Source of the DNA: Neolewinella xylanilytica
Lineage (GTDB): Bacteria > Bacteroidota > Bacteroidia > Chitinophagales > Saprospiraceae
Direction of reading: 5' to 3'
Assembly (NCBI RefSeq): GCF_002934605.1
Contig: NZ_PTJC01000005.1
Location: 1,426,001-1,490,000 of the forward strand
Length of the DNA: 64,000 nt
The notes beneath the pieces were generated by a model that saw only the letters and a program-made list of their open reading frames with translations, made no database searches and was not told where the DNA came from. Positions 8,736 through 17,153 of the stretch are shown one piece after another. Position 1 is the first letter of the stretch. Each line of letters starts with the position of its first letter. A program made the position numbers and the translations under genes.

Positions 8736-8820
8736 CCAAGCTTCGGGGATACCGTCTTCAGCTACGCTTCACGCCACCCGGGGCGGACAAATACGCCGTT
8801 CAACTAGGTAGTGCGCTGCC

Positions 8821-10914
8821 TTACCGCATGGCGCTTTCACTGATCACGTCAAGCTCGGCGTAGCCGGCGGCATTGTCTTCCTTGGTATTGGCGAGCGCCT
8901 CGAGCTTAACGAAGCGGGCGGTTACCGGATCGAAGGTTTTGTCTTGCCACAGCGGGTTGTTGTTGATATTGGAAAATTCCCCTTCACTGACCAAGCGCCA
9001 GGTTTCACCGTCGGAGGACACGTAGAAATTGTATTCCGTGATGATGCCACTCGACCACAGCCGCTGATCGGGCAGGTAGCGGAAGCCGGAAAGCCTCTCC
9101 TGCTTGCCCAGGTCAATGATCAGGCTCGCGGGCAGGGCATTGCCCGCCGGCTGGTGCCAGTAGGTGTCGGGATCTCCGTCGATAACGTTGGCCACCTGTT
9201 CGTCCGGGATGTCTACGATCCGCCAGTCGGTCCGGGCAATCCCGAAGCGCTCCGTGGTAACGGGACTAAGTTCGCTACTGATGGGGCTGTAGGCAACCGC
9301 GCTTACCTCGATGCCACCAGCATCGGTGGCGATCGGCCCGTCGTAGCGGGGAGAATCCGGGGTGGGTTCGCTGCCGTCGAGGGTGTAGAACAGTTCGGAC
9401 TCCGGGTCGGCGGGCAGAATCACCACCTCACCCGATTGTTTCCGTAAGACCGTCGGGGGCGTCAGGATTTGCGGAGCCCGGTACACACCAATGTTGGAGA
9501 TCAGCGGGCACGCCTTGGCATCCGTAATGTTGAGGCGGAGCCGGGTTGCCTCCACCGTTGGAAAGCGCAGGATTCGCTTATAGCCGATGGTCGTTTCGTC
9601 GGCGATTTCTTCCCAATTCCCGTCCACGAGCGCTTCCAGCGTGAAACGGCGGACCCGCTGACCCAATGGGATGTACTCCTGCACCAGGAAGCGGTTGAAC
9701 CGCGTTGGCTGGCCGAAGTCAAGGGTCAGCGAGGCGGCTGTGACCCCGTCGTCCGTGGTCCAGTAGGTAGCGTCGTTGCCGTCGATGGCCTGGGTAGCGC
9801 CGTATTTCGGATCGTTGCCTCTTACCTGCTCGGCGGTTGCCGAAGCCCGTTCTACGAGGTTGTCGGCGAAGGCTTCGTTTACCGCCGCGGCAAAGTCCAG
9901 AGCGCGCTGCGCGTCCGTTTCGGGAATGAGGCCGTCGGGGGCGATGGCGAAGTTGAGCAACAGGGTGGCATTCCGGCCAATGGACTGGTAATAAATATCC
10001 ATCAGCTCGGGCAGGGTTTTGACCTTGGTGTTCTCCCGCGGGTGGTAAAACCATTCGGGCCGGATGGACGTGTTTACCTCGCCGGGCACCCAGGCGTCGC
10101 CGGCTTCGACCCCGTGCCGCAGTTCCTCCTCGGGTACGGGACCGGTGCTGTTAAGCAGGCTCCAGTTGGTCTCGCCGACGTAGCCGGATTCGGTGCCTAC
10201 CCAGCGCAGGTCGGCGCGGTCGCCGCCGTCGTTCCAGATCACGATGTCGGGTTGTAGCTCGCGAACCATCGCGTAGGTATTGGACCAGTCGTAATAGGTG
10301 GTCCGGTCGATCTTGCGCAGGGTATCCGCGCCGCCGTACCAGCCGGTGCCCCCGTTGGCTCCATCGTACCACACTTCGAAAATATCTCCGTAGTTCGTCA
10401 GTAGCTCCCGCAATTGGTTGCGGAAATAGGTGATGTACTCCGGCTTGCCGTAGTCGGGGTGGTTGCGGTCCCAGGGGGAGAGATACACACCGAACTTCAG
10501 TCCGTACTCCTCGCAGGCGGCGGCCAGGTCCCCAACGATATCCCCCTTTCCGTCTTTCCAGGGCGCACTTTCGACGGAGTAGTCGGTGTACTCCGAGGGC
10601 CACAGGCAGAAGCCGCTGTGGTGCTTCGCGGTGAGGATGATCCCCTTCATGCCCGCTTCCTTACAAACCCGCGCCCACTGCCGGGCGTCGAGTTTGGTGG
10701 GATTGAACAGGGCGGGATCTTCGTTGCCGTAGCCCCAGGACATGTCGGTATACGTATTGATGGAAAAGTGAATGAAGGCGTAGTATTCCATTTCCTGCCA
10801 CCGCAGCTGATTGTCGCTGGGGGTCGGGCCTACGGGCGCGGGCGGGGTGATTTGCGCAGCTATGGTAGCGGCGGAGCAGGTTAAGAGGATAAAAAGTAGG
10901 CTGATCGACTGCAT
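8821..10914 (-). CDS. Secreted GH29 alpha-L-fucosidase with two F5/8C-like domains
   Basis: 697 residues with signal peptide (1-20). Residues about 30-355 are the GH29 barrel: 'YYAFIHFSINTYTD', 'GIILTAKHHSGFCLWPS' and 'FEVWYDGANGG', in which Asp184 fits the nucleophile position. Two discoidin/F5-8C-like carbohydrate-binding modules follow at about 360-480 and 570-690. Between them lies a chitobiase-C-terminal-like strand pair ('LFYTLDGSEPTPDSPRYDGP'). GH29 retaining enzymes remove terminal alpha-L-fucose. There is no T9SS sorting domain, so the protein is probably periplasmic or released by the Sec route. It is divergent from a GH43-like gene, suggesting a shared role on a fucosylated glycan. 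Confidence 0.92.
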   Translation of the reverse strand: MQSISLLFILLTCSAATIAAQITPPAPVGPTPSDNQLRWQEMEYYAFIHFSINTYTDMSWGYGNEDPALFNPTKLDARQWARVCKEAGMKGIILTAKHHSGFCLWPSEYTDYSVESAPWKDGKGDIVGDLAAACEEYGLKFGVYLSPWDRNHPDYGKPEYITYFRNQLRELLTNYGDIFEVWYDGANGGTGWYGGADTLRKIDRTTYYDWSNTYAMVRELQPDIVIWNDGGDRADLRWVGTESGYVGETNWSLLNSTGPVPEEELRHGVEAGDAWVPGEVNTSIRPEWFYHPRENTKVKTLPELMDIYYQSIGRNATLLLNFAIAPDGLIPETDAQRALDFAAAVNEAFADNLVERASATAEQVRGNDPKYGATQAIDGNDATYWTTDDGVTAASLTLDFGQPTRFNRFLVQEYIPLGQRVRRFTLEALVDGNWEEIADETTIGYKRILRFPTVEATRLRLNITDAKACPLISNIGVYRAPQILTPPTVLRKQSGEVVILPADPESELFYTLDGSEPTPDSPRYDGPIATDAGGIEVSAVAYSPISSELSPVTTERFGIARTDWRIVDIPDEQVANVIDGDPDTYWHQPAGNALPASLIIDLGKQERLSGFRYLPDQRLWSSGIITEYNFYVSSDGETWRLVSEGEFSNINNNPLWQDKTFDPVTARFVKLEALANTKEDNAAGYAELDVISESAMR

Positions 10915-11281
10915 GGGTTGCTGGAATAAAAAACCGATAAGTCACGATTAGCCCACTCCGGACTACCGTGACGAATGCGTTGAACGCTTGAATATAGGGA
11001 GGTTCTTTTTTTGCCGGCTTCCGATCGGAAGGCCAGGGGAGTTCGTCCGGAAGAAACGAAGCGTGGCTGATTTCCAACCCTACTTTTTGCGGGGCCTCCT
11101 GCGCCGCGGTCGACGGAGGAAGGATATGTACCCCTGTGGACTTACGTCATGTCGGGGAGAGAACCGATCGCCGGCTAAACTGCTTTGGATAATTGTCAAT
11201 CTGACAAAAGGGAGTACTTTACCCCGACAGCCAAGGTTGCAAACCTCCCGCCGCCCTGTCTTGCCCATTTAACGTTCCGTC
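10915..11281. promoter_or_regulatory. Divergent promoter region of the GH29/GH43-like locus
   Basis: 367 bases between two divergently transcribed secreted glycosidase genes. The only striking element is the palindrome at 11193-11207. No regulator gene lies next to this locus, so a regulator would have to act in trans. Confidence 0.5.
11193..11207. promoter_or_regulatory. Palindromic candidate operator TTGTCAATCTGACAA
   Basis: Perfect 6-bp arms (TTGTCA/TGACAA) around a 3-base centre, about 75 bases upstream of the GH43-like start. The size and symmetry fit a dimeric repressor or activator site. The binding protein is not known. Confidence 0.45.
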
Positions 11282-13372
11282 ATGCAACTACTACCCGATC
11301 ATCTGCGCTTCCTCTTCCTCCTGGCCATGCTGGTCGGCTGCTGTACGCCCGGCCGGGCCCAGAAGGACCAATCGGAGACCATCACCCCCACCACCGAATT
11401 TAATAACCCCGGCTACGGTAACCCCTACCTGCCGCTATGGGAGCACCTGCCCGATGGGGAACCGCGGGTCTTCGAAGACCCCGATAAGCCGGGGAAGTAC
11501 CGCATGTACATCATCGGATCCCACGACGTGCGGGTAGATAGCTACTGCGGACCGGACATTCGCGCCTGGTCGGCTCCCGTGGAGGATCTGTCCGACTGGC
11601 GCGACGAAGGTTCCATTTTTACCTACTTCATCGAGGGGCAGTGGGACGTCATGTACGCCCCCGATCTCGTGGAGGTGAAGGAAGCGGACGGCGGTAAAGT
11701 CTATTACCTCTACCCCCACAGCCGCGGACGGGGACGGGAATCCATGGTGGCCAAAGGCGACCGCCCCGACGGCCCCTTCACCGTGCTGAATGTCATCCAG
11801 GACAGTACGCAAACCGTTCCCGGTAGCACCATGGGCTTCGATCCGGCGGTATACATCGAGTACGGCTCGGATTCCGTGGATGTGGACACCGAGGCCGGCT
11901 ACCGCGCCTTCGGCTACTGGGGCTTCCAGCGGTCGCAGGCGGGGGAGCTGGACCCCGAGACGATGTACAGCATCCGCCCCGGGAAGGAAGTGATCGACCG
12001 CTTTATCCCCTCCAGTCGCCGCTACGGGGAGGTGCGCGACCCGGACGCCGGCTACCCTTACGTCTTTCCCGACCAGGACCTGGGGGCCTTCAACTTCTTC
12101 GAAGCCGCTTCGATCCGAAAGATCGGCAATAAGTACGTGTGGGTGTACAGCGGCTATTCCGGTCCGGATTACGGACTCAGCAGTACCAACTCCGCCCTGC
12201 GCTACGCCTACGGAGATACGCCGCTCGGCCCGTGGAAGAGCGGGGGCGTGCTGGTGGATTCCCGGGCGGTAGTGCCCAACGAGGACGGCAGCGCCCTCCA
12301 GACCACCTACGCCGGCCACAATACCCACGGTAGCATCGAGCAAATCAACGACCAATGGTACGCCTTTTATCACCGCGCCCCGCGTGGATTCGGCAACGCC
12401 CGCCAGCCGATGGTGGCTCCGGTAACGGTCGATTGGGACGAAGCCCCGGTGGCCGAGGGTGGTAAGGTGACCATCCGCGCTTACGACCCCTACGCCGAAG
12501 ACGAAACCTGGACGGCTTCCGACGACCGCGGCAATACCTACACCGGCGCCGAAGTGACCTCCGAAGGTTTCCAGATCTACGGCCTGGACCCCTACCGCTA
12601 CTACAGCGCGGGCTATGCTTGCTACCTGTCGAACACAAGAAGCCAGTCGGACAACTGGGACATCTGGGACAACAGCATGCCCGTCACCGGCGTGGTGCCC
12701 GGCGACGTTATCGGGTTTAAATATTTCGGCTTTGGCGGACTGGAGGAAGCCACCAAGGGGCTGCAGCCGTTCGCCGGCACCGCCCCCGGCAACGAGACCG
12801 CCTTCAACGTCTTCCTCAAACCCCTCACCGACCAGGCGTTCGAAGTGGAAGTCTGGCTCGACGGCCCCTACGACAATGCCACCTGGGAGGGCCAACGCAT
12901 CGGTACGGTCAGCGTTCCGGCCGGATCGCCTTCGGAAACCACCCGCTTCACAGTGGACGTAGCCGAAGCGGTGGACGGACTAGACGGCAAGCACGCCATC
13001 TTCCTCGTGGCCGGCGCGGCCGACTCTACGGCGCTCTTCGACCTGGCCGGACTGGGCTTCAGTTCCAGCACGCGAAACATCGAACGCCACGTGCCGCCAT
13101 CGGTGACCATTTCCGTAAACGGGGAAGTCATCGAGTTGCCGGAAACGCCGGTGCGGTCGACCAATGAGAACGGCATCGTCACCCTGGACCTGTACGAGGC
13201 CACCTACGCACCGCGGGCCGGCGGCGCGATTCCCGAAGTCACGGCGACCGTCAGCGACCCGGCGGTCAGCATCGAAGTGGAACAGCCGGACACCGCCAAC
13301 GGCACCGCCCTGGTGCATTTCAATTATCAAGGGGTGGTGAAGACGTACCGGGTGGTACCGGTGGCGCGGTAG
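11282..13372 (+). CDS. Secreted GH43-like glycoside hydrolase with CBM6-like domain
   Basis: 696 residues. A hydrophobic N-terminus ending in 'LVGCCTPGRAQ' is a signal peptide, possibly with a lipobox at Cys20/21. Residues about 35-385 have the five-bladed propeller style of GH43/clan F: 'GEPRVFEDPDKPGKYRMYI' with the early Asp, 'WDVMYAPDLVEV' with a second acidic site, and 'YAGHNTHGSIEQINDQWYAFYHR', where His and Glu fit the third site. Residues about 465-600 resemble a CBM6/36 beta-sandwich ('DGKHAIFLV'). A last Ig-like domain ends the protein. Expected substrates are arabino-, xylo- or galacto-configured side chains; the exact activity cannot be read. It is divergent from the GH29 fucosidase. 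Confidence 0.8.
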   Translation: MQLLPDHLRFLFLLAMLVGCCTPGRAQKDQSETITPTTEFNNPGYGNPYLPLWEHLPDGEPRVFEDPDKPGKYRMYIIGSHDVRVDSYCGPDIRAWSAPVEDLSDWRDEGSIFTYFIEGQWDVMYAPDLVEVKEADGGKVYYLYPHSRGRGRESMVAKGDRPDGPFTVLNVIQDSTQTVPGSTMGFDPAVYIEYGSDSVDVDTEAGYRAFGYWGFQRSQAGELDPETMYSIRPGKEVIDRFIPSSRRYGEVRDPDAGYPYVFPDQDLGAFNFFEAASIRKIGNKYVWVYSGYSGPDYGLSSTNSALRYAYGDTPLGPWKSGGVLVDSRAVVPNEDGSALQTTYAGHNTHGSIEQINDQWYAFYHRAPRGFGNARQPMVAPVTVDWDEAPVAEGGKVTIRAYDPYAEDETWTASDDRGNTYTGAEVTSEGFQIYGLDPYRYYSAGYACYLSNTRSQSDNWDIWDNSMPVTGVVPGDVIGFKYFGFGGLEEATKGLQPFAGTAPGNETAFNVFLKPLTDQAFEVEVWLDGPYDNATWEGQRIGTVSVPAGSPSETTRFTVDVAEAVDGLDGKHAIFLVAGAADSTALFDLAGLGFSSSTRNIERHVPPSVTISVNGEVIELPETPVRSTNENGIVTLDLYEATYAPRAGGAIPEVTATVSDPAVSIEVEQPDTANGTALVHFNYQGVVKTYRVVPVAR

Positions 13373-13572
13373 CGATATGGGGTATTCGGTCATCCAGTCG
13401 ATGGCATGGGGTTCCAGCCGTGGGCCCGGCGGCCGCGGCCAACGGACGTACTACTGCCGGAACCGTCCAAGCTGCAGCCGTATCTTGATGCTGGCACGCA
13501 TTGGCTAGCCGGGTCGCGACCCCTTACCGAAAAAATCCTGGCAACCAACGTGCGATAAAATAGTGATCCGCA

Positions 13573-14148
13573 ATGATGACGCGCATTGGATTTGTCCGAC
13601 ACGGCATAACCGACTGGAATCTTGAAAATCGCATTCAGGGTCAGACGGATATCCCCTTAAACGATACGGGTAGAAAGCAGGCGCATGCCTTAGCCAATCG
13701 ACTTAAGGGAGAAGAATGGGATGTCCTATACGCCAGTGACCTTATCCGGGCTCGGGAAACCGCCGAGATTGTGGCTGCAGCAATGGGAGTAAGCGTTCGG
13801 ACGGATCCCCGATTACGCGAAATGAACTGCGGAGCTGTTGAAGGAACCACCCAGGAAGAACGAATAGCACGTTGGGGGGAAAATTGGAAGTCTTTACCGT
13901 TGAACATCGAAAGCAAAGAGTCGATCGTAGATCGGGGACTGTCCTTCACTTCCTACCTGCTCGCGAATTATCAGGATTCCAGCGTATTGGTCTTCAGTCA
14001 CGGAGCACTGCTTCGGCTAACCCTGAAGCAACTAATTCCCCAGGTAGATACCCGCGAACGCTTACGTAATTCGGCAATCACTACGCTCGTCCATTTTGCA
14101 GGAAGCTGGGATTGCGAATTGTACAATTGTACGAAACACATAAGTTGA
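13573..14148 (+). CDS. Histidine phosphatase (phosphoglycerate mutase-like) family protein
   Basis: 191 residues. 'IGFVRHGITDWNLENRIQG' contains the RHG motif (Arg9-His10-Gly11) with the phospho-accepting histidine. 'SDLIRARETAEI' gives the second Arg, 'LREMNCGAVEG' the acidic residue, and 'VFSHGALLRL' the second catalytic His. The family includes cobalamin and sugar-phosphate phosphatases and broad-specificity acid phosphatases, so the substrate is open. Base composition and codon use are more AT-rich than in the neighbouring hydrolase genes, which may point to acquisition from elsewhere. Confidence 0.88.
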   Translation: MMTRIGFVRHGITDWNLENRIQGQTDIPLNDTGRKQAHALANRLKGEEWDVLYASDLIRARETAEIVAAAMGVSVRTDPRLREMNCGAVEGTTQEERIARWGENWKSLPLNIESKESIVDRGLSFTSYLLANYQDSSVLVFSHGALLRLTLKQLIPQVDTRERLRNSAITTLVHFAGSWDCELYNCTKHIS

Positions 14149-14319
14149 GGGTCTGCTGGCTGTCGTGCGGTAAGCGGACATAGTCGCCTGCTTTCGCAGT
14201 AGACGAAAGCTATGTTCGATTGGGTAAACGACCCCTCGTGTGGGGCCGGTTTGTTGCCGGGATAAAACCAAGTGGCCGTCTCAGTGGTAATTAAGGTTGA
14301 CCCATCAACCACTATCAAC

Positions 14320-14634
14320 ATGCTAGGTAAGGAAGTAATCTGTGTAGACGCCAAACGTATTCCCGCCGAGATTCCCAATCATCCCGCCGAGGGAAAGGTC
14401 TATACGGTCCGCAAGACCTTTAAAAATGAAAACGGCAGGTGGGGAATCTACCTGACGGAGATCGTCAATCCGGCTATCATGTGTACCGCCGCGTGGGGCC
14501 GGTATAAATTCGAACCCAATTTCGCGGAATGGCGGTTTACGGATCTGCTCGGGCAGCCGCTGGATGTAGAAGCGGCGCTGCGCGAGGAACTGGAAACGGT
14601 AGAAGTGGAGGTCGACAAAAAGCAGGGAGCCTAA
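14320..14634 (+). CDS. Conserved hypothetical protein
   Basis: 104 residues from ATG 14320. A GTG 48 bases upstream would add an unlikely leader. It starts 'MLGKEVICVDAKRIPAEIPN', followed by 'GKVYTVRKTF' and an acidic C-terminus. The 'VICVDA...IPAEIP...GKVYTV' pattern recurs in small uncharacterised proteins of Bacteroidota and their phages, as I recall. It is predicted to be cytoplasmic with a compact beta-rich fold. No function can be assigned. Confidence 0.65.
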   Translation: MLGKEVICVDAKRIPAEIPNHPAEGKVYTVRKTFKNENGRWGIYLTEIVNPAIMCTAAWGRYKFEPNFAEWRFTDLLGQPLDVEAALREELETVEVEVDKKQGA

Positions 14635-15412
14635 TTCCTGTAGCCAGATAGACAAGCATCCGCGGAAGCCGGTTTCTACGAAATTCAGGTGGTTACCGGC
14701 GTCCCCCCGGGGAATCCGGGTTCGACGGTAAAAGCTTCCGCGTTCATGGCGGCTATTTCGCGGATTGGAAGGAGGGCAGGGCGTCGCGGTACGCCTAAGC
14801 TCCCTACTTACCTGGCTGGACCGGGGTCTTTATGGGTATTGCCCAGCGTGTGCTTTCTCCGCCACGACGAACGGGAGGGGTGTCCTGCTTCCGCTCTGCT
14901 GTGGCTACTCCCCGGTAGGCTGCCGATCAGCCACGATCTCCTCCAGGGCCGGAAGGTCGAAAGTGAGATGGCAACCGCGTGCTTCTTCGTCCGGAACCTG
15001 TCGCCGCGCTACCGCGTTCACCGGCGGTTCGTTGCTTACCATCCGCAGCAATGGTTGCGGTAACGGGGGGATCATTCGGGCGGCGGAGCGCGGGAGCCAA
15101 GCGTATCCGGTGAATGGATGCCTGCGCAGGGCCAATATCACGGTTCGTCCTGGCCCCTGCCGTTACCGTCCGCTTATTACCGTTTGGCAGGCTTGTGTGG
15201 AATTGGCAGGGAAGCGTAGGTCCTTATTTCCAACGGCTCAACGCCAACCTAATGTCGCGATCCTTTTCGCCGGACCAGCGAAAGCTGCGGCGGGAAAGCG
15301 GTACCTTTCAACTATCGGCATCCCCTTTTTCCTCCCCTCCCTCGCCGAGCAAAAAGAAAGGGGGTTTACACAATCGCGCTGGTCTTTGCTGGCAACAATC
15401 CGTGCTCCAATC
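14635..15412. other. About 780 bp without a supported gene
   Basis: Frames are open on the plus strand here but their composition is not protein-like. The long frame from 14765 merely runs into the real DUF1398 gene. It contains one copy of the dispersed GC-rich element at 15078-15098. Nothing else stands out. Confidence 0.55.
15078..15098 (+). repeat. Dispersed GC-rich element, copy 3 (family A)
   Basis: Core GGCGGCGGAGCGCGGGAGCC. The whole 21-base stretch is identical to positions 54280-54300, about 39 kb away. Confidence 0.7.
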
Positions 15413-15847
15413 ATGCCCACCCTTCCATCTCAACCCGTCCCGTTTACCCTCGAACAACTCCAGGCGGCCCACGGCCGGGTAAAAAGCGGCGCCGACTTCC
15501 CGCGATACGTCCAGGACATGGAGCGGTTAGGGGTCGTGGCCTACGATTACTACGTCTCCGATGGCCACCACAGCTACCGGGGGAGGGAACAGGTCCTTAC
15601 CACCGTGCCCGTCGGGGAGCCCTTGCCGGTCGCCCCCTCGGGCAACCGAGAGGCACTGCAGCAAGCCCTGACGGTTCACCAGCAAGGCCGGACGGATTAC
15701 CCCACTTTTTGCCGGCAGGCCGCCGCGGCGGGAGTGGATAAGTGGACGGTGCGGACGCTTGAATTAACCTGTTCCTACTACGATGTGCAGGGGCAGGAAA
15801 TGTTGGTGGAGGAAATCCCGCTACCAGGTAACCCGGGGCAATTTTAG
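15413..15847 (+). CDS. DUF1398 family protein
   Basis: 144 residues from ATG 15413, chosen because homologues start with a sequence like 'FTLEQLQAAHGRVKSGADFP'. The frame is open further upstream, but that part looks non-coding. Family features: 'FPRYVQDMERLGVVAYDYYV', 'DGHHSYRG', 'HQQGRTDYPTFCRQAAAAGV' and 'CSYYDVQGQEMLVE'. DUF1398 proteins (E. coli YbcV-like, sometimes called phage envelope protein) are small cytoplasmic proteins of unknown function. It is convergent with the SemiSWEET-HAD gene. Confidence 0.85.
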   Translation: MPTLPSQPVPFTLEQLQAAHGRVKSGADFPRYVQDMERLGVVAYDYYVSDGHHSYRGREQVLTTVPVGEPLPVAPSGNREALQQALTVHQQGRTDYPTFCRQAAAAGVDKWTVRTLELTCSYYDVQGQEMLVEEIPLPGNPGQF

Positions 15848-16082
15848 CCGCAGCGAACCGATTTAATCCGGCCTGCTACGCTGATACTCCTTCATTCGCC
15901 TTATTACGCAGGCGTTCGTGGCGAATGCAACCCTTCAACCTTGCCCGAGCTAATGGCAGCCAGGGCGATCAACCTAATTATACACCGGTACTTTCCCAAA
16001 CTATCGGGCATCCGGCAGCCTCGCATTAGGACAGCTGCCATTACGCGTGGTCGGCCATCAGCCTCGGAACCGATTCCACCGA

Positions 16083-17036
16083 TCAGGCAGGAAGCCCCAC
16101 CGCCACCCCGGACGCCAAACGCGGTTCCAGCCAGGCGAAAAGCGCATCCACGGAATGTACCACGGCATCGGGTTGCAGGGCGGAGAGTGCGGCGCCATCG
16201 GCCGTGGCCGACCAGGCGGCGGCAACCACCGGTATGCCCAGCTTCCGTGCGGCCGTCACGTCGCCGGGAGCATCGCCGACGTACACCGCTTCCGCGGGCT
16301 GGAGGTTCCACTCGGATAGGATGTGCCGGAGCGCTTCCGCTTTCCGGGGACCACGGGGAGATCCGGTTTCCATCACTTCGAAGAATGCTTCCAATCCGAA
16401 TTGCCGCAGGGATAGCCGGGTACTTTCCACTCCTTTTCCGGTCACCAGCCCCAAGCGTACACCCCGGTAACGGAGGTAATGCAGTAGGGTGACCATCCCG
16501 TCGAACGGCACCGGGTACCGGTCGTGGAGTCGCTCGTAGTGCGCCAGATAGTCCGCCAGACCTTGCTCGTAGCGGTCGGGAGCCAATGCCTGGATCGTCC
16601 CCTCCTCGGAGGGACCGAAGGTCGCCATGATCTCCCGATCGGTGAGGGATCGCCCCGCGGACGGCTCCACGGCGAGGCGGAAGGCTTCGATACACAGCGG
16701 CAGGGTGTTGGCCAGCGTGCCATCCAGGTCGAATAGCACGGCCGTAAGGGCGGGGGAGGGGGTATTCGCTTGCGCGGGCCGGTCACCGTAGTTGGTCAGC
16801 TTCAGGGTCAGTAGCGACAACGCCAGGATCAGCGTCAGTCCATTCGCCACCACCACCGGTACGTCGCCGATCCACAGCCCGTACAGCAACCACAGGAAGA
16901 CGCCGCTACAGAACAGGACCAGCATCGGCAGTGACAAATCCCGGGTAGATTTCGATCGCCAACTGTGCAACACCTGCGGTACGTACGCCGAGGTGGTAAG
17001 GGTAGCGGCAGCTAAGCCGAGCAGGAATGGCGACAT
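16083..17036 (-). CDS. SemiSWEET sugar transporter fused to HAD-family phosphatase
   Basis: 317 residues in one uninterrupted frame. Residues 1-80 are a complete SemiSWEET unit: three membrane helices (about 4-22, 38-55, 60-80), the Pro-Gln pair at 20-21 in 'SAYVPQVLHSWRSKSTRDLS', and 'WLLYGLWIGD...VVANGLTLI', whose Trp and Asn fit the substrate-site residues. An Ala/Pro-rich linker (about 81-97) leads into a HAD hydrolase of the phosphoglycolate phosphatase type: DLDGTLAN (103-110), 'GLVTGKG' and 'YVGDAPGDVTAA'. Known roles: SemiSWEETs are dimeric sugar uniporters, and such HADs dephosphorylate small sugar phosphates on the cytoplasmic side. It lies divergent from a DeoR regulator with operator-like repeats between, which supports a sugar role. 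Each domain is clear; the fusion is unusual. Confidence 0.85.
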   Translation of the reverse strand: MSPFLLGLAAATLTTSAYVPQVLHSWRSKSTRDLSLPMLVLFCSGVFLWLLYGLWIGDVPVVVANGLTLILALSLLTLKLTNYGDRPAQANTPSPALTAVLFDLDGTLANTLPLCIEAFRLAVEPSAGRSLTDREIMATFGPSEEGTIQALAPDRYEQGLADYLAHYERLHDRYPVPFDGMVTLLHYLRYRGVRLGLVTGKGVESTRLSLRQFGLEAFFEVMETGSPRGPRKAEALRHILSEWNLQPAEAVYVGDAPGDVTAARKLGIPVVAAAWSATADGAALSALQPDAVVHSVDALFAWLEPRLASGVAVGLPA

Positions 17037-17060
17037 GGAAGCGGGGCTACGGGGCTAATA

Positions 17061-17100
17061 ATTTGCAAAATTATGCATAATATTGCAAATTATTGCAAAT
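17061..17100. promoter_or_regulatory. Operator array with TTGCAAAT repeats between SemiSWEET-HAD and deoR-type gene
   Basis: An AT-rich block in otherwise GC-rich DNA. TATTGCAAAT occurs twice in direct tandem (17081-17090, 17091-17100). An inverted half ATTTGCAA lies at 17061-17068, and the palindrome TTATGCATAA sits between (17071-17080). It is 25 bases from the SemiSWEET-HAD start and about 54 from the DeoR start. DeoR/GlpR proteins often bind repeated 8-10-bp half sites, so autoregulation plus control of the transporter gene is the simplest reading. Confidence 0.65.
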
Positions 17101-17153
17101 AACCCTCGGCTTGGCGCTATTTTTATCGCCACGCTCGACCATCACCCCCGCAA

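Noticed and set aside
8730-8767. Inverted repeat GCGTAGC/GCTACGC after the glycosyltransferase gene
   Set aside because: The 7-bp arms are separated by 24 bases with no T-run. It is too weak to call a terminator.
11435-12895. Long open frame on the minus strand opposite the GH43-like gene (486 codons)
   Set aside because: The plus strand has a clear family protein with signal peptide. The minus frame has a low-complexity Val/Gly/His-rich composition typical of antisense frames in GC-rich DNA.
14765-15412. In-frame upstream extension of the DUF1398 gene
   Set aside because: The added 216 residues are Arg/Ser/Pro/Gly-rich and unlike a protein, while the DUF1398 family starts at the ATG at 15413.
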